From an uncultured Methylophilaceae bacterium (GTDB lineage: Bacteria > Pseudomonadota > Gammaproteobacteria > Burkholderiales > Methylophilaceae), in contig CAIQFD010000008.1 of the NCBI GenBank assembly GCA_903870995.1, forward strand, positions 1-64,000: a stretch of 64,000 bases of DNA, written 5' to 3'. The notes below the pieces were generated by a model. It saw nothing but the letters and a program-made list of their open reading frames with translations, had not been told where the DNA came from and did no database searches. This document shows positions 34,468 to 43,915 of this stretch, one piece after another; position 1 is the first letter of the stretch; each line of letters begins with the position of its first letter. Both the position numbers and the translations under genes were made by a program.

Positions 34468-37059
34468 ATGTCAAAACTGTTGATTGTTGAATCCCCCTCC
34501 AAAGCCAAAACGCTTGAAAAGTATTTAGGCAAAGAATTCAAAGTACTCGCCTCTTACGGCCATGTGCGTGACCTTATTCCAAAATCAGGCGCAGTAGATA
34601 CTGAAAATGATTTTGCGATGAAATATGAAATTATCGACCGCAATTCAAAACATGTCGATGCCATTACGCGTGCTGTAAAAGATGCTGAAGCCATCTACCT
34701 TGCAACCGATCCGGATCGCGAAGGTGAGGCGATTTCCTGGCACATCGCTGAGATTTTAAAAAGCAAGAATCTCATTAAAAACAAATTAATGAAGCGTGTG
34801 GTTTTCCACGAAATTACTAAAACTGCCGTTCAGCACGCTATCGATGAACCACGCGATATCTTGATGCCGCTCGTCAATGCACAACAAGCGCGTCGGGCAC
34901 TTGATTACTTAGTGGGCTTTAATCTTTCTCCACTGTTGTGGAAAAAGATTCGCCGCGGCCTATCAGCTGGTCGTGTACAAAGCCCAGCACTGCGTTTAAT
35001 TGTTGAGCGTGAGCTTGAGATTGAAGCTTTTAAGAGCCAAGAGTATTGGTCTATCCATTTAGAATCACGCAAGCATCAGCATAGTTTTGATGCAAAATTG
35101 ATTCAACTTGATGGCAAAAAAGTTGAGCAATTTACCGTCATTAACCAAGACCAACAAGCTGATATTGTTGGTGAGTTATTACTTAAAAGCGCGGGCAAAA
35201 CCACTGTTAGCCGCGTTGAGAAAAAGCAACGTAGCCGAAGCCCTGCTGCGCCATTTACCACCTCAACCTTGCAACAGGAAGCCGTTCGCAAACTAGGTTT
35301 CACCACTAGCCGTGCTATGCGTATTGCGCAGCAACTCTATGAAGGTATTGATATTGGCGGCGGTGCAGTTGGTTTAATCACTTACATGCGTACCGATTCT
35401 TTCAGCCTAGCAGCTGAAGCCATTGCGCAGATTCGTGGTTATATTAAAGACAACTTTGCAGCCGACTACTTACCTAAGTTACCGATTGCATACAAAACTA
35501 AATCTAAAAATGCACAAGAAGCCCACGAGGCGATTCGCCCAACTGATATTTCACGCACACCAGCAAGCGTTGAGCAATTCTTAACCCCTGAGCAGTTCAA
35601 GCTTTATGAAATGATTTGGAAGCGCTCTGTGGCGTGTCAAATGGCACCTGCAAAGTTTGATGCAGTCAGTGTTGATTTGGCGATTGGTAGCGATGCCAAT
35701 CTATTCCGTGCTACCGGACAAACGCTAGTATTCCCGGGTTTTATTGGGGTTTACATGGAGGGCGTGGATGATGCGGAAGAAGAAAGCGAAACCAAATTAC
35801 CTGTGCTAGAAACCGGCGAGATACTGGAAGTACAAAAGATCTTCGGTGACCAACATTTCACTGAACCACCACCGCGCTACGGCGAGGCTAGCTTGGTTAA
35901 AGTGCTTGAAGAGTACGGGATTGGTCGCCCTTCAACCTATGCAAGCATCATCTCTACTTTGCAAGACAGAGAGTATGTTTTGTTAGATAAAAAGCGCTTC
36001 ACACCTACAGATGTTGGTCGCGTAGTGAACAAGTTCTTAACTGACCACTTTACCCGCTACGTCGATTACGACTTCACAGCCAATCTTGAAAATCAACTTG
36101 ATAGCGTCGCTGATGGAGAGCATGAATGGATTCCGTTACTCAAAGAGTTTTGGGATGGCTTGCACAAACAAATCGACGACAAAAAAGATGTTGAGCGTCC
36201 TGGTACAGAGTTGTTAGATGAGGCCTGTCCAAAATGCGGGAAGCAACTCTCTAAACAACTCAGCCGTTACGGAAGCTTTATCGGTTGTGTAGGTTATAAC
36301 GACACACCAAAGTGCGACTACAAACGCAATGTAGATGGCGCAGCTGCAATTAGTAGCGAGCCGACGCTCATCGGTGTAGACACCACGTCAGGCAAAGATA
36401 TTCTATTGCTGAATGGCCCTTATGGTCCTTATCTACAACTTGGACTACCAGAAGCCGATGCCAAGAAGAAACCTAAGCGAGTGAGCATCCCTAAAGACAT
36501 TCCACTTGCAAACGTCAACCTAGATGTTGCTCTGCAACTGATAGCATTGCCGCGCGACTTAGGCTTGCATCCAGAAACCAATAAAAAGGTGATTGCTAAT
36601 ATTGGGCGCTTTGGCCCTTACGTGAATCACGATGCAAAATTCAAATCTATTCCAAAAACTGATAGCGTGTTTGATATTGATCTACCCCGTGCAGTTGAGT
36701 TACTTGCACAGGCGAACACTGGTCCAGCGCCTATTCGTGAGCTGGGCAATCACCCAACTGAAGATGGCCAAATCGCCATTTACTCTGGTCGTTACGGACC
36801 CTATGTTCAACACGGCAAGATCAGAGCCACCATTGCAAAGAGCGAAGATCCTGAATCGCTAACCATGGAAGAAGCATTGGAGCTATTAGCTGCAAAAGCC
36901 CTTAAAGATGCCCCAGCTAAAAAGAAACCAGCAGCCAAAAAGAGTGCAGTAAAGAAGGCGGCGCCTAAAAAAGCCGTTGCTAAAAAAACGACAGTGAAAA
37001 AATCCACCGTTAAAAAAGCAGCGCCCAAGAAAGTACCAGCAAAAAAAGCGAACGCATAA
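34468..37059 (+). CDS. topA: DNA topoisomerase I TopA
   Basis: Type IA topoisomerase that relaxes negative supercoils. The N-terminal Toprim domain begins LLIVESPSKAKTLEKYLG with TDPDREGEAI for metal, the nucleophile is Tyr306 in ITYMRTDSF, and the EEYGIGRPSTYASIISTL region follows. A zinc-finger-like element (CPKCGKQL... TPKCDYK) is followed by two Toprim-C-type repeats with LNGPYGPYLQLG and YSGRYGPYVQHG. The last 50 residues are Lys/Ala/Pro rich like a histone H1 tail. 863 residues, full length. Confidence 0.97.
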   Translation: MSKLLIVESPSKAKTLEKYLGKEFKVLASYGHVRDLIPKSGAVDTENDFAMKYEIIDRNSKHVDAITRAVKDAEAIYLATDPDREGEAISWHIAEILKSKNLIKNKLMKRVVFHEITKTAVQHAIDEPRDILMPLVNAQQARRALDYLVGFNLSPLLWKKIRRGLSAGRVQSPALRLIVERELEIEAFKSQEYWSIHLESRKHQHSFDAKLIQLDGKKVEQFTVINQDQQADIVGELLLKSAGKTTVSRVEKKQRSRSPAAPFTTSTLQQEAVRKLGFTTSRAMRIAQQLYEGIDIGGGAVGLITYMRTDSFSLAAEAIAQIRGYIKDNFAADYLPKLPIAYKTKSKNAQEAHEAIRPTDISRTPASVEQFLTPEQFKLYEMIWKRSVACQMAPAKFDAVSVDLAIGSDANLFRATGQTLVFPGFIGVYMEGVDDAEEESETKLPVLETGEILEVQKIFGDQHFTEPPPRYGEASLVKVLEEYGIGRPSTYASIISTLQDREYVLLDKKRFTPTDVGRVVNKFLTDHFTRYVDYDFTANLENQLDSVADGEHEWIPLLKEFWDGLHKQIDDKKDVERPGTELLDEACPKCGKQLSKQLSRYGSFIGCVGYNDTPKCDYKRNVDGAAAISSEPTLIGVDTTSGKDILLLNGPYGPYLQLGLPEADAKKKPKRVSIPKDIPLANVNLDVALQLIALPRDLGLHPETNKKVIANIGRFGPYVNHDAKFKSIPKTDSVFDIDLPRAVELLAQANTGPAPIRELGNHPTEDGQIAIYSGRYGPYVQHGKIRATIAKSEDPESLTMEEALELLAAKALKDAPAKKKPAAKKSAVKKAAPKKAVAKKTTVKKSTVKKAAPKKVPAKKANA

Positions 37060-37074
37060 AAACGCATCTGTTTT

Positions 37075-37119
37075 AGACATAAAAAAAGCGGCTATTTAAT
37101 GCCGCTTTTTTTTATGTCT
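37075..37119. terminator. Bidirectional terminator between topA and pbpG
   Basis: AGACATAAAAAAAGCGGC (37075-37092), loop TATTTAAT, then GCCGC plus T8 and ATGTCT. A GC stem is flanked by A-tract and T-tract so it can end transcripts from both convergent genes. Confidence 0.88.
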
Positions 37120-37132
37120 ATCTGATATAGAT

Positions 37133-38116
37133 TTAACTCATACGTGATGAAAAATTGCGTGCTTCCATCCATTTACGGATACGTTCAGCATCACCAATTC
37201 TCGAAAATTTACCCATCGAATCTAAAAACACCATCACCACAGACTTACCAGAAATTTCTGCCTGCATTACTAAGCAACGTCCAGCTTCACTGATGTATCC
37301 TGTTTTTGAAAGGCCAATCACCCAATTCTGACTGTTATTACGAACAAGCAAATTGGTATTAGAGAAATTGACTGGGTTTCGATAACCATGCACGTTGAAC
37401 TCTTGTGAAGCCGTAGTACTGACTTGTCTTATCTGAGGATAGTTGTAAGCAGCGCGCACCATTTTTGAAAGATCCGCGGCAGTCGATACGTTTTCGCTAT
37501 GTAAACCAGTTGAATCTACAAAATGGCTACTCGACATTCCTAAAGCATGTGCCTTTTCATTCATAGCTGCAACAAATGTAGTAATGCCACCCGGATAATT
37601 ACGTCCCAAAGCTGAAGCCGCTCTGTTTTCAGAAGACATAATGGCCATGTGTAACAATTCAGCACGCGTTAACTGACTGCCTACTGGCAATTTAGAACTA
37701 GATCCTTTAAACGTATCCACATCAGCATCGGTAACTTGCAGGACTTCATCCATAGGCAAGTGCGCATCAAGCATGACCATCGCTGTCATCAGCTTGGTCA
37801 CTGACGCAATAGGCGTTTGCGCATTAATGTTTTTAGCAAAAAGAATTTCACCCGTCGATTGATCCATGACCAATGCTTTTGCTGAGGCTAACTGAGGCTC
37901 ACCAGAAAAAGTGGTTTTTTCAAAACTGACTTGTTGGATATCCTGCTTTCGAGAGGCTATATGCTTATGGGTCTTAACAGAGGCCTTCTTTGCAGAAGCA
38001 TGATCATCAACAACATGATGAACGCGCTGATTGTGTTTTTTGTGTGCGGCTTCGGCAGCACTAAATGGCAGAGCCATTATCAATGCAACACATAGGGCAA
38101 TCTTTTTTGATGTCAT
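37133..38116 (-). CDS. pbpG: D-alanyl-D-alanine endopeptidase, PBP7/8 type
   Basis: Periplasmic serine peptidase that cuts D-Ala-mDAP cross-links in peptidoglycan. A signal peptide (ALCVALIMALPFSAAEA) is followed by an S11-family domain: S105-x-x-K108 in IASVTKLM, S162-x-N164 in SSENRAA and K271-T-G273 in GLSKTGYIS. ATG 38116 is chosen because GAGG lies 7 nt upstream; the longer reading from 38176 would hide the signal peptide. Between the signal and the catalytic domain is an unusual His/Lys-rich segment of about 30 residues. It converges on topA across a shared terminator. Confidence 0.92.
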   Translation of the reverse strand: MTSKKIALCVALIMALPFSAAEAAHKKHNQRVHHVVDDHASAKKASVKTHKHIASRKQDIQQVSFEKTTFSGEPQLASAKALVMDQSTGEILFAKNINAQTPIASVTKLMTAMVMLDAHLPMDEVLQVTDADVDTFKGSSSKLPVGSQLTRAELLHMAIMSSENRAASALGRNYPGGITTFVAAMNEKAHALGMSSSHFVDSTGLHSENVSTAADLSKMVRAAYNYPQIRQVSTTASQEFNVHGYRNPVNFSNTNLLVRNNSQNWVIGLSKTGYISEAGRCLVMQAEISGKSVVMVFLDSMGKFSRIGDAERIRKWMEARNFSSRMS

Positions 38117-38281
38117 ATAGCGACCTCTAATTGTTAAATCTTTAACAATTTTAACGAAATAATCTTGATTTGTCATTAAGATAGCTCATATTGGTAAGCT
38201 ATTTTCTTAGAATAATTAATTTTTATTCATTTTAATGACTTTGTGAGAAAATAATACCCTTATTTATTAAGCCCAGCGACA

Positions 38282-38668
38282 ATGAAGATCGACAACAATT
38301 TGCACTATTCCGGCGAGCATCTTTGGGTCAACACAAACGATCAAGGTGAGTGCTTATCAGGGATTACTGATTATGCGCAAGATCTATTGGGCGACATTGT
38401 ATTTGTTGAGTTTCCAGAAATTGGTGCGCAAATCGAGGCGGGTAAGCCATGCGGCTTAGTGGAGTCAGTTAAAACAGGCTCAGACTTACACGCCCCACTA
38501 AATGGCGTTGTCACTGAAATCAATACAAGCCTTCAAGTTAATCCTGAACAAATTAACGACGCCCCTTATAAAACTTGGATTTTCAAATTCAAACCCAACA
38601 ATCCAGCAGACATTAATAGTCTGATGGATGCAAAGGGCTACGAATCACTACTTGGCCAATCAAGCTAG
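38282..38668 (+). CDS. gcvH: Glycine cleavage H-like lipoyl protein (orphan)
   Basis: Lipoyl-domain carrier of the glycine cleavage system. The 128-residue protein has the family opening HYSGEHLWV, GDIVFVEFPEIG, and the lipoyl Lys64 in ESVKTGSDLHAPL, where the common form is ESVKAASD. The C-terminal half ends with a helix (MDAKGYESLL). No gcvT or gcvP is in the window, so it may act with distant partners or as a lipoate reservoir. Its stop overlaps the end of the opposite helical gene by 4 nt. Confidence 0.93.
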   Translation: MKIDNNLHYSGEHLWVNTNDQGECLSGITDYAQDLLGDIVFVEFPEIGAQIEAGKPCGLVESVKTGSDLHAPLNGVVTEINTSLQVNPEQINDAPYKTWIFKFKPNNPADINSLMDAKGYESLLGQSS

Positions 38669-39642
38669 TTAGGTTCTTCAGTATGCGGTGACACAACTAA
38701 GCGCACCGCATTGATCATCTTTTCAATCTCACCATTCACTTGGACACTGATTTCCTGACGCATTGTTGGCAGTTCGCTAGCAAAAGCCTCATGTATTCTA
38801 TCTTTAAGTAATTGCTCAAGCGCCGGCACTTCACCTTTTAATGCTGTTTCAAATTCTTGCTTTGTTGCGCTTGCAAACGCTGACATCTCAGCAAACAAAT
38901 CCGTTTTTACTTGTGTTGATGCAAGTTCGTAAATGCTTGGCAAGGTCTCATTCATCTTAACGCCAAGTTCTTGACTGGCATCTTCTTGAAGGCTTTTTAA
39001 TTGTTCAGCCAAAGCATCATTTGCTTGCGCGACAATCGACTCATAAATTCCAGGTAAATCACGCGCCAAGTCTTGGCGCATCTGCGCTAAAGTCATCTCA
39101 TGAAAATCAGCCAGCTGTTGCTGCAATGCATCCGTCACTTTCTCAATTGTGGCAGTTTGCAAATCTAGCAATCGAACATTTACTTTTTCCGCCAAGTTAC
39201 TTTCCAGCTGAGGCATCATTTGCTCAAATTCAACACGCAACTGCTCCAAGGTTTGATCCTGAAGTTTACTCAGGCGACCCATCATGTCCGATTGAAATAT
39301 TTCAGCACGCGCTTGATACATTTGCGGAATATCGGTCGCTAGATCAGCTTTGGTTTTATCTATAAAGTCACCCATATCACGCATGAGTTTCTGCTGCGCA
39401 TCCTCAACTCCTTGGGTGACTTGTGATTCAAATTCTTGGCTCAAAGATGGTCGCAACTCCTGCAGAATTTCATTTTTAAGCATCTCACTTTGATGTGTCA
39501 ATGCTGACTCAGCCAAAACCTTTTCTAAATAAGGCATCAGTTGAGCCACCGCAAACTCAAAGAATGCGGGAGTTAATAAAGGAGCTTCTGCGTTAGCGTA
39601 AACCTCAGTCAGTACGGGAATTTTTTCTTGTTTAGACGACAT
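38665..39642 (-). CDS. Helical repeat protein of unknown function
   Basis: I do not recognise a family. The 325-residue chain has no signal peptide, no membrane helix and almost no Gly or Pro except at regular places; it should be almost entirely helical. From about residue 100 to the end it falls into units of 19 residues (or 38), many opening with a hydrophobic residue then Pro: IPQMYQ, MPQLES, LPGIYE, LPSIYE, VPALEQ, LPTMRQ. The N-terminal 40 residues (APLLTPAFFEFAVAQLMPYLEKVL) look like a distinct cap. It lies 29 nt after holC, in the position where many relatives have valS. It could be a cytoplasmic scaffold or membrane-associated amphipathic protein; this is a guess. Confidence 0.8.
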   Translation of the reverse strand: MSSKQEKIPVLTEVYANAEAPLLTPAFFEFAVAQLMPYLEKVLAESALTHQSEMLKNEILQELRPSLSQEFESQVTQGVEDAQQKLMRDMGDFIDKTKADLATDIPQMYQARAEIFQSDMMGRLSKLQDQTLEQLRVEFEQMMPQLESNLAEKVNVRLLDLQTATIEKVTDALQQQLADFHEMTLAQMRQDLARDLPGIYESIVAQANDALAEQLKSLQEDASQELGVKMNETLPSIYELASTQVKTDLFAEMSAFASATKQEFETALKGEVPALEQLLKDRIHEAFASELPTMRQEISVQVNGEIEKMINAVRLVVSPHTEEPN

Positions 39643-39671
39643 GGGATTCTCAATTAGTCATAACGGGCGGG

Positions 39672-40097
39672 CTAAATGCCTTTGCACGCAGCATCATAGC
39701 TTTTAATTTCATAACCACGGTCGCGGTAAAATTTATACCGAACACGCGCCTCTGTCTTATCCTCTTCATCGCTTCCGACAATTTCAATCAGCCTGCGAAA
39801 TCGACTAAAAAATAAGGGTTGAGGATGCTGCAAGTTAATCAGCACTTCATCATGCAAAAGCTTCTCACCCTGCCAATCAACCACAATCGGTGTTTCAGCC
39901 GCAAGTGGATGATTAGCAGAATGGTTGGGCAAAAACTGCTGTGGCAAACGCCATAGATACTGCGCTATTTCTGTTGCACGGGCATCTGTTTCGGCAAGCA
40001 CCATTAACTTTACATTTTTGGCGATTGCTTTTTCACTTAACTCAGCAAGTTTTTGAAACTTATCTTCCACATTAAAAAAGAACTCAACTCGCGTCAT
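39672..40097 (-). CDS. holC: DNA polymerase III chi subunit HolC
   Basis: Clamp-loader accessory subunit that links the replisome to SSB. The 141-residue protein shows the HolC pattern RVEFFFNVEDKFQKLAELSEKAI, LMVLAETDARATEIAQYLWRLPQQFLPN, and VLINLQHPQPLFFSRFRRLIEIVG. It lies 6 nt after pepA, the conserved pepA-holC arrangement. Confidence 0.94.
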   Translation of the reverse strand: MTRVEFFFNVEDKFQKLAELSEKAIAKNVKLMVLAETDARATEIAQYLWRLPQQFLPNHSANHPLAAETPIVVDWQGEKLLHDEVLINLQHPQPLFFSRFRRLIEIVGSDEEDKTEARVRYKFYRDRGYEIKSYDAACKGI

Positions 40098-40103
40098 TTA
40101 ATA

Positions 40104-41624
40104 CTAAGCCTTTGCCGCACGATGCTTCAAAAACTGCGTTAACAAAGGCACAGGGCGACCTGTTGAGCCTTTTTCTTTACCTGATTTCCAAGCCGTGCCA
40201 GCGATATCCAAATGCGCCCAATGGTACTTTTTAGTAAAACGAGACAAGAAACAAGCTGCAGTAATACTACCGCCAGCGCGGCCACCAATATTGGCGATAT
40301 CTGCAAAATTACTATCCAATTGTGGCTGATACTCTTCCCACAATGGCATGTGCCAAGCACGGTCTAAAGCATCCTCACCCGCGACCAACAACTCTTTAGC
40401 TAAGCGATCTTGATTACTAAACAAACCACTTGCATGATGCCCAAGTGCAATCACGCAAGCACCTGTAAGCGTTGCAATATCAATCACTGCAGATGGCTCG
40501 AATTTTTCTGCATATGTCAGCGCGTCACACAAAATTAAACGACCCTCAGCATCCGTATTCAACACTTCAATCGTTTGACCCGACATACTGGTTAATACGT
40601 CCCCAGGACGAATTGCATCAGCATCAGGCATGTTTTCGCACGCAGGAATGATACCAACTACATTTAATGGCAAATCCATCTCAGCAATCGCTTTGAACGT
40701 TCCCAAAACACTCGCCGCACCGCACATGTCATACTTCATCTCATCCATTTCAGCACCTGGCTTGAGCGAAATACCGCCAGTATCAAAAGTGATGCCCTTA
40801 CCAACCAGCACGACTGGTTTCTGATCTTTTTTGCCTTGATTATGCTGAAGCACAATCAACTTAGGTGGCTGTGCACTACCTTGCGCAACGCCCAAGAATG
40901 AGCCCATGCCTAATTTTTTCAACTCTTCACGCTCAAGCACTTGAACCGTCAATCCATGGGTCTTCACCATTGCCAACGCTTGCTCTGCCAAATAAGTCGG
41001 GGTACAAACGTTTGGGGGCAAATTACCCAAGTCTTTGGCTAGACTCACACCAGATGACACTGCTAAACCTTGTTTGAGTGCTAGTTTTGCATCTTGATTA
41101 TCATCATGCTCTGAGACGTGAATCTCTAGCTTAATCATGCCCTTTTGAGCTTCTTTATCTGACTTGTCTTTTTTACCCTTCATGACATCAAAGCGGTACA
41201 AAGCATCATTCACAGCTTCAACCATTTGTGCAATCTTCCAAGCGGCATCTTGTTTTTTATCGTCCGCATTGAGCACTTCAACTTCAGCTAAAAAGCTCGC
41301 CACGTCATTCGCACCTGTCTTTGCGAGCGCTTTGACAGATGCAATGACCGCCTTGCGATAATTTTTTTCATTCAATTCACCTTGCTTACCCAAGCCTACT
41401 AACAACACGCGTTCAGCATGAATACCAGCGACACTATGGAGTAATAAGCTAGAGGCGACTTTTCCATCCATATCGCCACGCTTTAATACTTTAGTCAGAA
41501 ACCCGTCTGAAGCATGATCAATTGCTTGAGCAGAATGGCTAAGCTTGCCAGATTCGTAAACACCGACAATCACACAATCATTACGTTGTTTTTCCGATTT
41601 ACCACTTTTTATGCTAAATTCCAT
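40104..41624 (-). CDS. pepA: Leucyl aminopeptidase PepA
   Basis: M17-family di-zinc aminopeptidase; in E. coli also a DNA-binding factor in site-specific recombination. The 506 residues include the metal site VGKGITFDTGGISLKPG, MKYDMCGAASVLG, the NTDAEGRLILCDALTYAE signature and GHHASGLFSNQD. The N-terminal domain is about 160 residues. First gene of the pepA-holC run and divergent from lptF (123 nt between starts). Confidence 0.97.
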   Translation of the reverse strand: MEFSIKSGKSEKQRNDCVIVGVYESGKLSHSAQAIDHASDGFLTKVLKRGDMDGKVASSLLLHSVAGIHAERVLLVGLGKQGELNEKNYRKAVIASVKALAKTGANDVASFLAEVEVLNADDKKQDAAWKIAQMVEAVNDALYRFDVMKGKKDKSDKEAQKGMIKLEIHVSEHDDNQDAKLALKQGLAVSSGVSLAKDLGNLPPNVCTPTYLAEQALAMVKTHGLTVQVLEREELKKLGMGSFLGVAQGSAQPPKLIVLQHNQGKKDQKPVVLVGKGITFDTGGISLKPGAEMDEMKYDMCGAASVLGTFKAIAEMDLPLNVVGIIPACENMPDADAIRPGDVLTSMSGQTIEVLNTDAEGRLILCDALTYAEKFEPSAVIDIATLTGACVIALGHHASGLFSNQDRLAKELLVAGEDALDRAWHMPLWEEYQPQLDSNFADIANIGGRAGGSITAACFLSRFTKKYHWAHLDIAGTAWKSGKEKGSTGRPVPLLTQFLKHRAAKA

Positions 41625-41747
41625 CAGTACACCCTTTTCGCTAAATATCGTTGAATTATCCTGCGTTTTAGTTTGAAATCAAAATTTTGTACGAAATCAT
41701 TTTTAACCAAACCTAATTAAATAGCCAAATAAAAGCCCAGCCAACTT

Positions 41748-42827
41748 ATGATCTTCAAACGCTCACTTTCAAAAGAGCTGCTTCAAACGGCAATAGGTGC
41801 ATTTGCAATTTTATTTGGCATTGTGATTGCACAGCGTGTCACTTACTACATTGGCATTGCTGCCAGCGGTAGCATTGCTAGCAATGCAATCAACACGCTT
41901 CTTGGTTTCAGCATGATCAAATTCATGCCCATGCTACTTTCTCTTACATTATTTCTCGCGGTATTACTTACATTAACACGCCAACATCGTGACAGCGAAA
42001 TGGTCATTTGGTTTAGTTCTGGGCAAGGATTGGCCGCTTGGATTAAACCAGTATTAACTTTTGCTTCACCTGTAATTGTCTTGATTGCTTTTTTAAGTTT
42101 AATGGTCACCCCTTGGGCAACTAATAAAAGTACAGAATACAAAACCCAACTACAAAAACAAGACGAACTAGCCACCATCACCCCTGGTGTTTTCAAAGAG
42201 TCTAAACAAGCAGACCGTGTTTACTTCGTCGAGAGCTTCAATCAGCTTGGCGCAACCGTAAAAAATATTTTCATTCAGTCCGTACAACATCAAAAACTGG
42301 GTGTGATTGTCGCTAACCAAGGCCACCGTGAAACCATGGCCAATCGTGATAATTTCTTAATCATGGAACAAGGCCGCCGATACGAAGGCAAGCAAGATAC
42401 GGAAGAGTTCACCTCCACATCCTTCGAAAAATACGCGGTCAGGCTAGAAGCGAAAGAGTCAAAGGAAAAGTCTCCCATGGTGATGCAGGCTGTCCCTAGT
42501 AGTGTCCTCTTGAGTCAACACAACCCAGTCAATAACGCTGAAATCCAAGGGCGCATTGCTATTCCAATATCCGCATTTATTTTGGTCTTGCTGGCTATCC
42601 CCTTAAGCTTTGTGGATCCTCGCTCTGGACGCTCCGGCAATATGGCGATGGCTGTTTTAACCTACATCATTTACAACAATATGATTAGCATCACCCAAGC
42701 ATGGTTAACTCAAGGGAAGTTAAACCCGATGATTGGAATTTGGCCAGTACATTTTATATTTCTAACCCTGACGATTTATCTATTTTATCGTCGCGCTTTT
42801 CAGCTACCTGTCGTCCCAAGGTGGTAA
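41748..42827 (+). CDS. lptF: LPS export permease LptF
   Basis: With LptG and the LptB ATPase it extracts lipopolysaccharide from the inner membrane. The 359-residue protein has three N-terminal helices, a periplasmic beta-jellyroll (about residues 130-260) and three C-terminal helices, with FVDPRSGRSGNMAMAVL typical of the family. It lies 4 nt before lptG. Confidence 0.96.
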   Translation: MIFKRSLSKELLQTAIGAFAILFGIVIAQRVTYYIGIAASGSIASNAINTLLGFSMIKFMPMLLSLTLFLAVLLTLTRQHRDSEMVIWFSSGQGLAAWIKPVLTFASPVIVLIAFLSLMVTPWATNKSTEYKTQLQKQDELATITPGVFKESKQADRVYFVESFNQLGATVKNIFIQSVQHQKLGVIVANQGHRETMANRDNFLIMEQGRRYEGKQDTEEFTSTSFEKYAVRLEAKESKEKSPMVMQAVPSSVLLSQHNPVNNAEIQGRIAIPISAFILVLLAIPLSFVDPRSGRSGNMAMAVLTYIIYNNMISITQAWLTQGKLNPMIGIWPVHFIFLTLTIYLFYRRAFQLPVVPRW

Positions 42828-42831
42828 GCAA

Positions 42832-43902
42832 ATGAACATTATCAAACGACATCTCATTAAAGAAACAACTTACAGCATCCTGCTTATCATGGCTGCATTA
42901 CTTGCGATGTTTGCTTTCTTCGATCTTTTGCAAGAGCTAGAAAGCGTGGGCAAAGGCTCTTATGGCATCGCCAAAATTTTGATTTTCGTTCTGCTAAGTG
43001 CGCCTGGGCATGTCTATGAAATCGTCCCTGTCGCAGTGCTTATTGGGGCGATGTATTCACTCACTCAACTTGCAAAAAACTCGGAGCTTGTGATTCTCAG
43101 AGTCAGCGGCATGTCGACCATTCAGATTGGATTAACGCTGCTACGCATTGGCGTTGTGTTTGCCTTAGTCACTTTCATTATCGGCGAGATGATCACACCA
43201 ATCAGCGCAAAAACTGCTCAACGGATGCGAATAAAGGCGATTGATTCTGTCATTGCACAAGACTTTCGCTCTGGCCTTTGGGTAAAGGATGGCAAAAGTT
43301 TTGTGAACGTAGAACAGGTGCTTCCTGATGCAGAGCTGGTGAATATTCACATTTATGAATTTGATGAAAACTTTCAGATGGTTGCTATTAATCAGGCAAA
43401 AAAAGGGATATTCAATGGTGAAAGCTGGGACTTAACAAGCGTTACACAGACGCACCTAGGAAAGACGAACGTAAAATCTAATCACCTAGACAAGGCACAG
43501 TGGAAATCATTGATTCGACCAGAGTTACTTAGTATTTTATTGGTCGTTCCTGAGAGAATGTCCGCATGGAATCTCTATTCTTACATTTCACATCTGAGTA
43601 AAAACAAGCAAAAAACTTCACGCTATGAAATCGCCTTGTGGGCTAAATTAGTCTACCCAATGGCTTCATTGGTGATGGTCATGCTTGCATTACCATTTGG
43701 ATTTTTACAACAAAGATCGGGAACAGTCACCACCAAGATTTTCATGGGAATTTTGCTTGGTATTTTGTATCAAGTATTAAACAAAGTCTCTCTGCATTTA
43801 GGCTTGTTGAACGACTGGAATGCATTCTCAAGCGCAGTGATGCCAACTTTCTTATTTTTTATCGCCAGCATACTGATGCTGATGTGGGTAGAAACACAGT
43901 AA
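42832..43902 (+). CDS. lptG: LPS export permease LptG
   Basis: Partner of LptF in LPS export. The 356 residues show the same 3 + 3 helix layout with a periplasmic domain, the early FFDLLQELESVGKGSYG, and the LptG-specific IVPVAVLIGAMYSLTQLAKNSELVILR coupling segment (in part). FGFLQQRSGTVTTKIFMGILLG is near the end. It converges on the RDD gene with 13 nt between them. Confidence 0.96.
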   Translation: MNIIKRHLIKETTYSILLIMAALLAMFAFFDLLQELESVGKGSYGIAKILIFVLLSAPGHVYEIVPVAVLIGAMYSLTQLAKNSELVILRVSGMSTIQIGLTLLRIGVVFALVTFIIGEMITPISAKTAQRMRIKAIDSVIAQDFRSGLWVKDGKSFVNVEQVLPDAELVNIHIYEFDENFQMVAINQAKKGIFNGESWDLTSVTQTHLGKTNVKSNHLDKAQWKSLIRPELLSILLVVPERMSAWNLYSYISHLSKNKQKTSRYEIALWAKLVYPMASLVMVMLALPFGFLQQRSGTVTTKIFMGILLGILYQVLNKVSLHLGLLNDWNAFSSAVMPTFLFFIASILMLMWVETQ

Positions 43903-43915
43903 TAAAAAGGTAACT

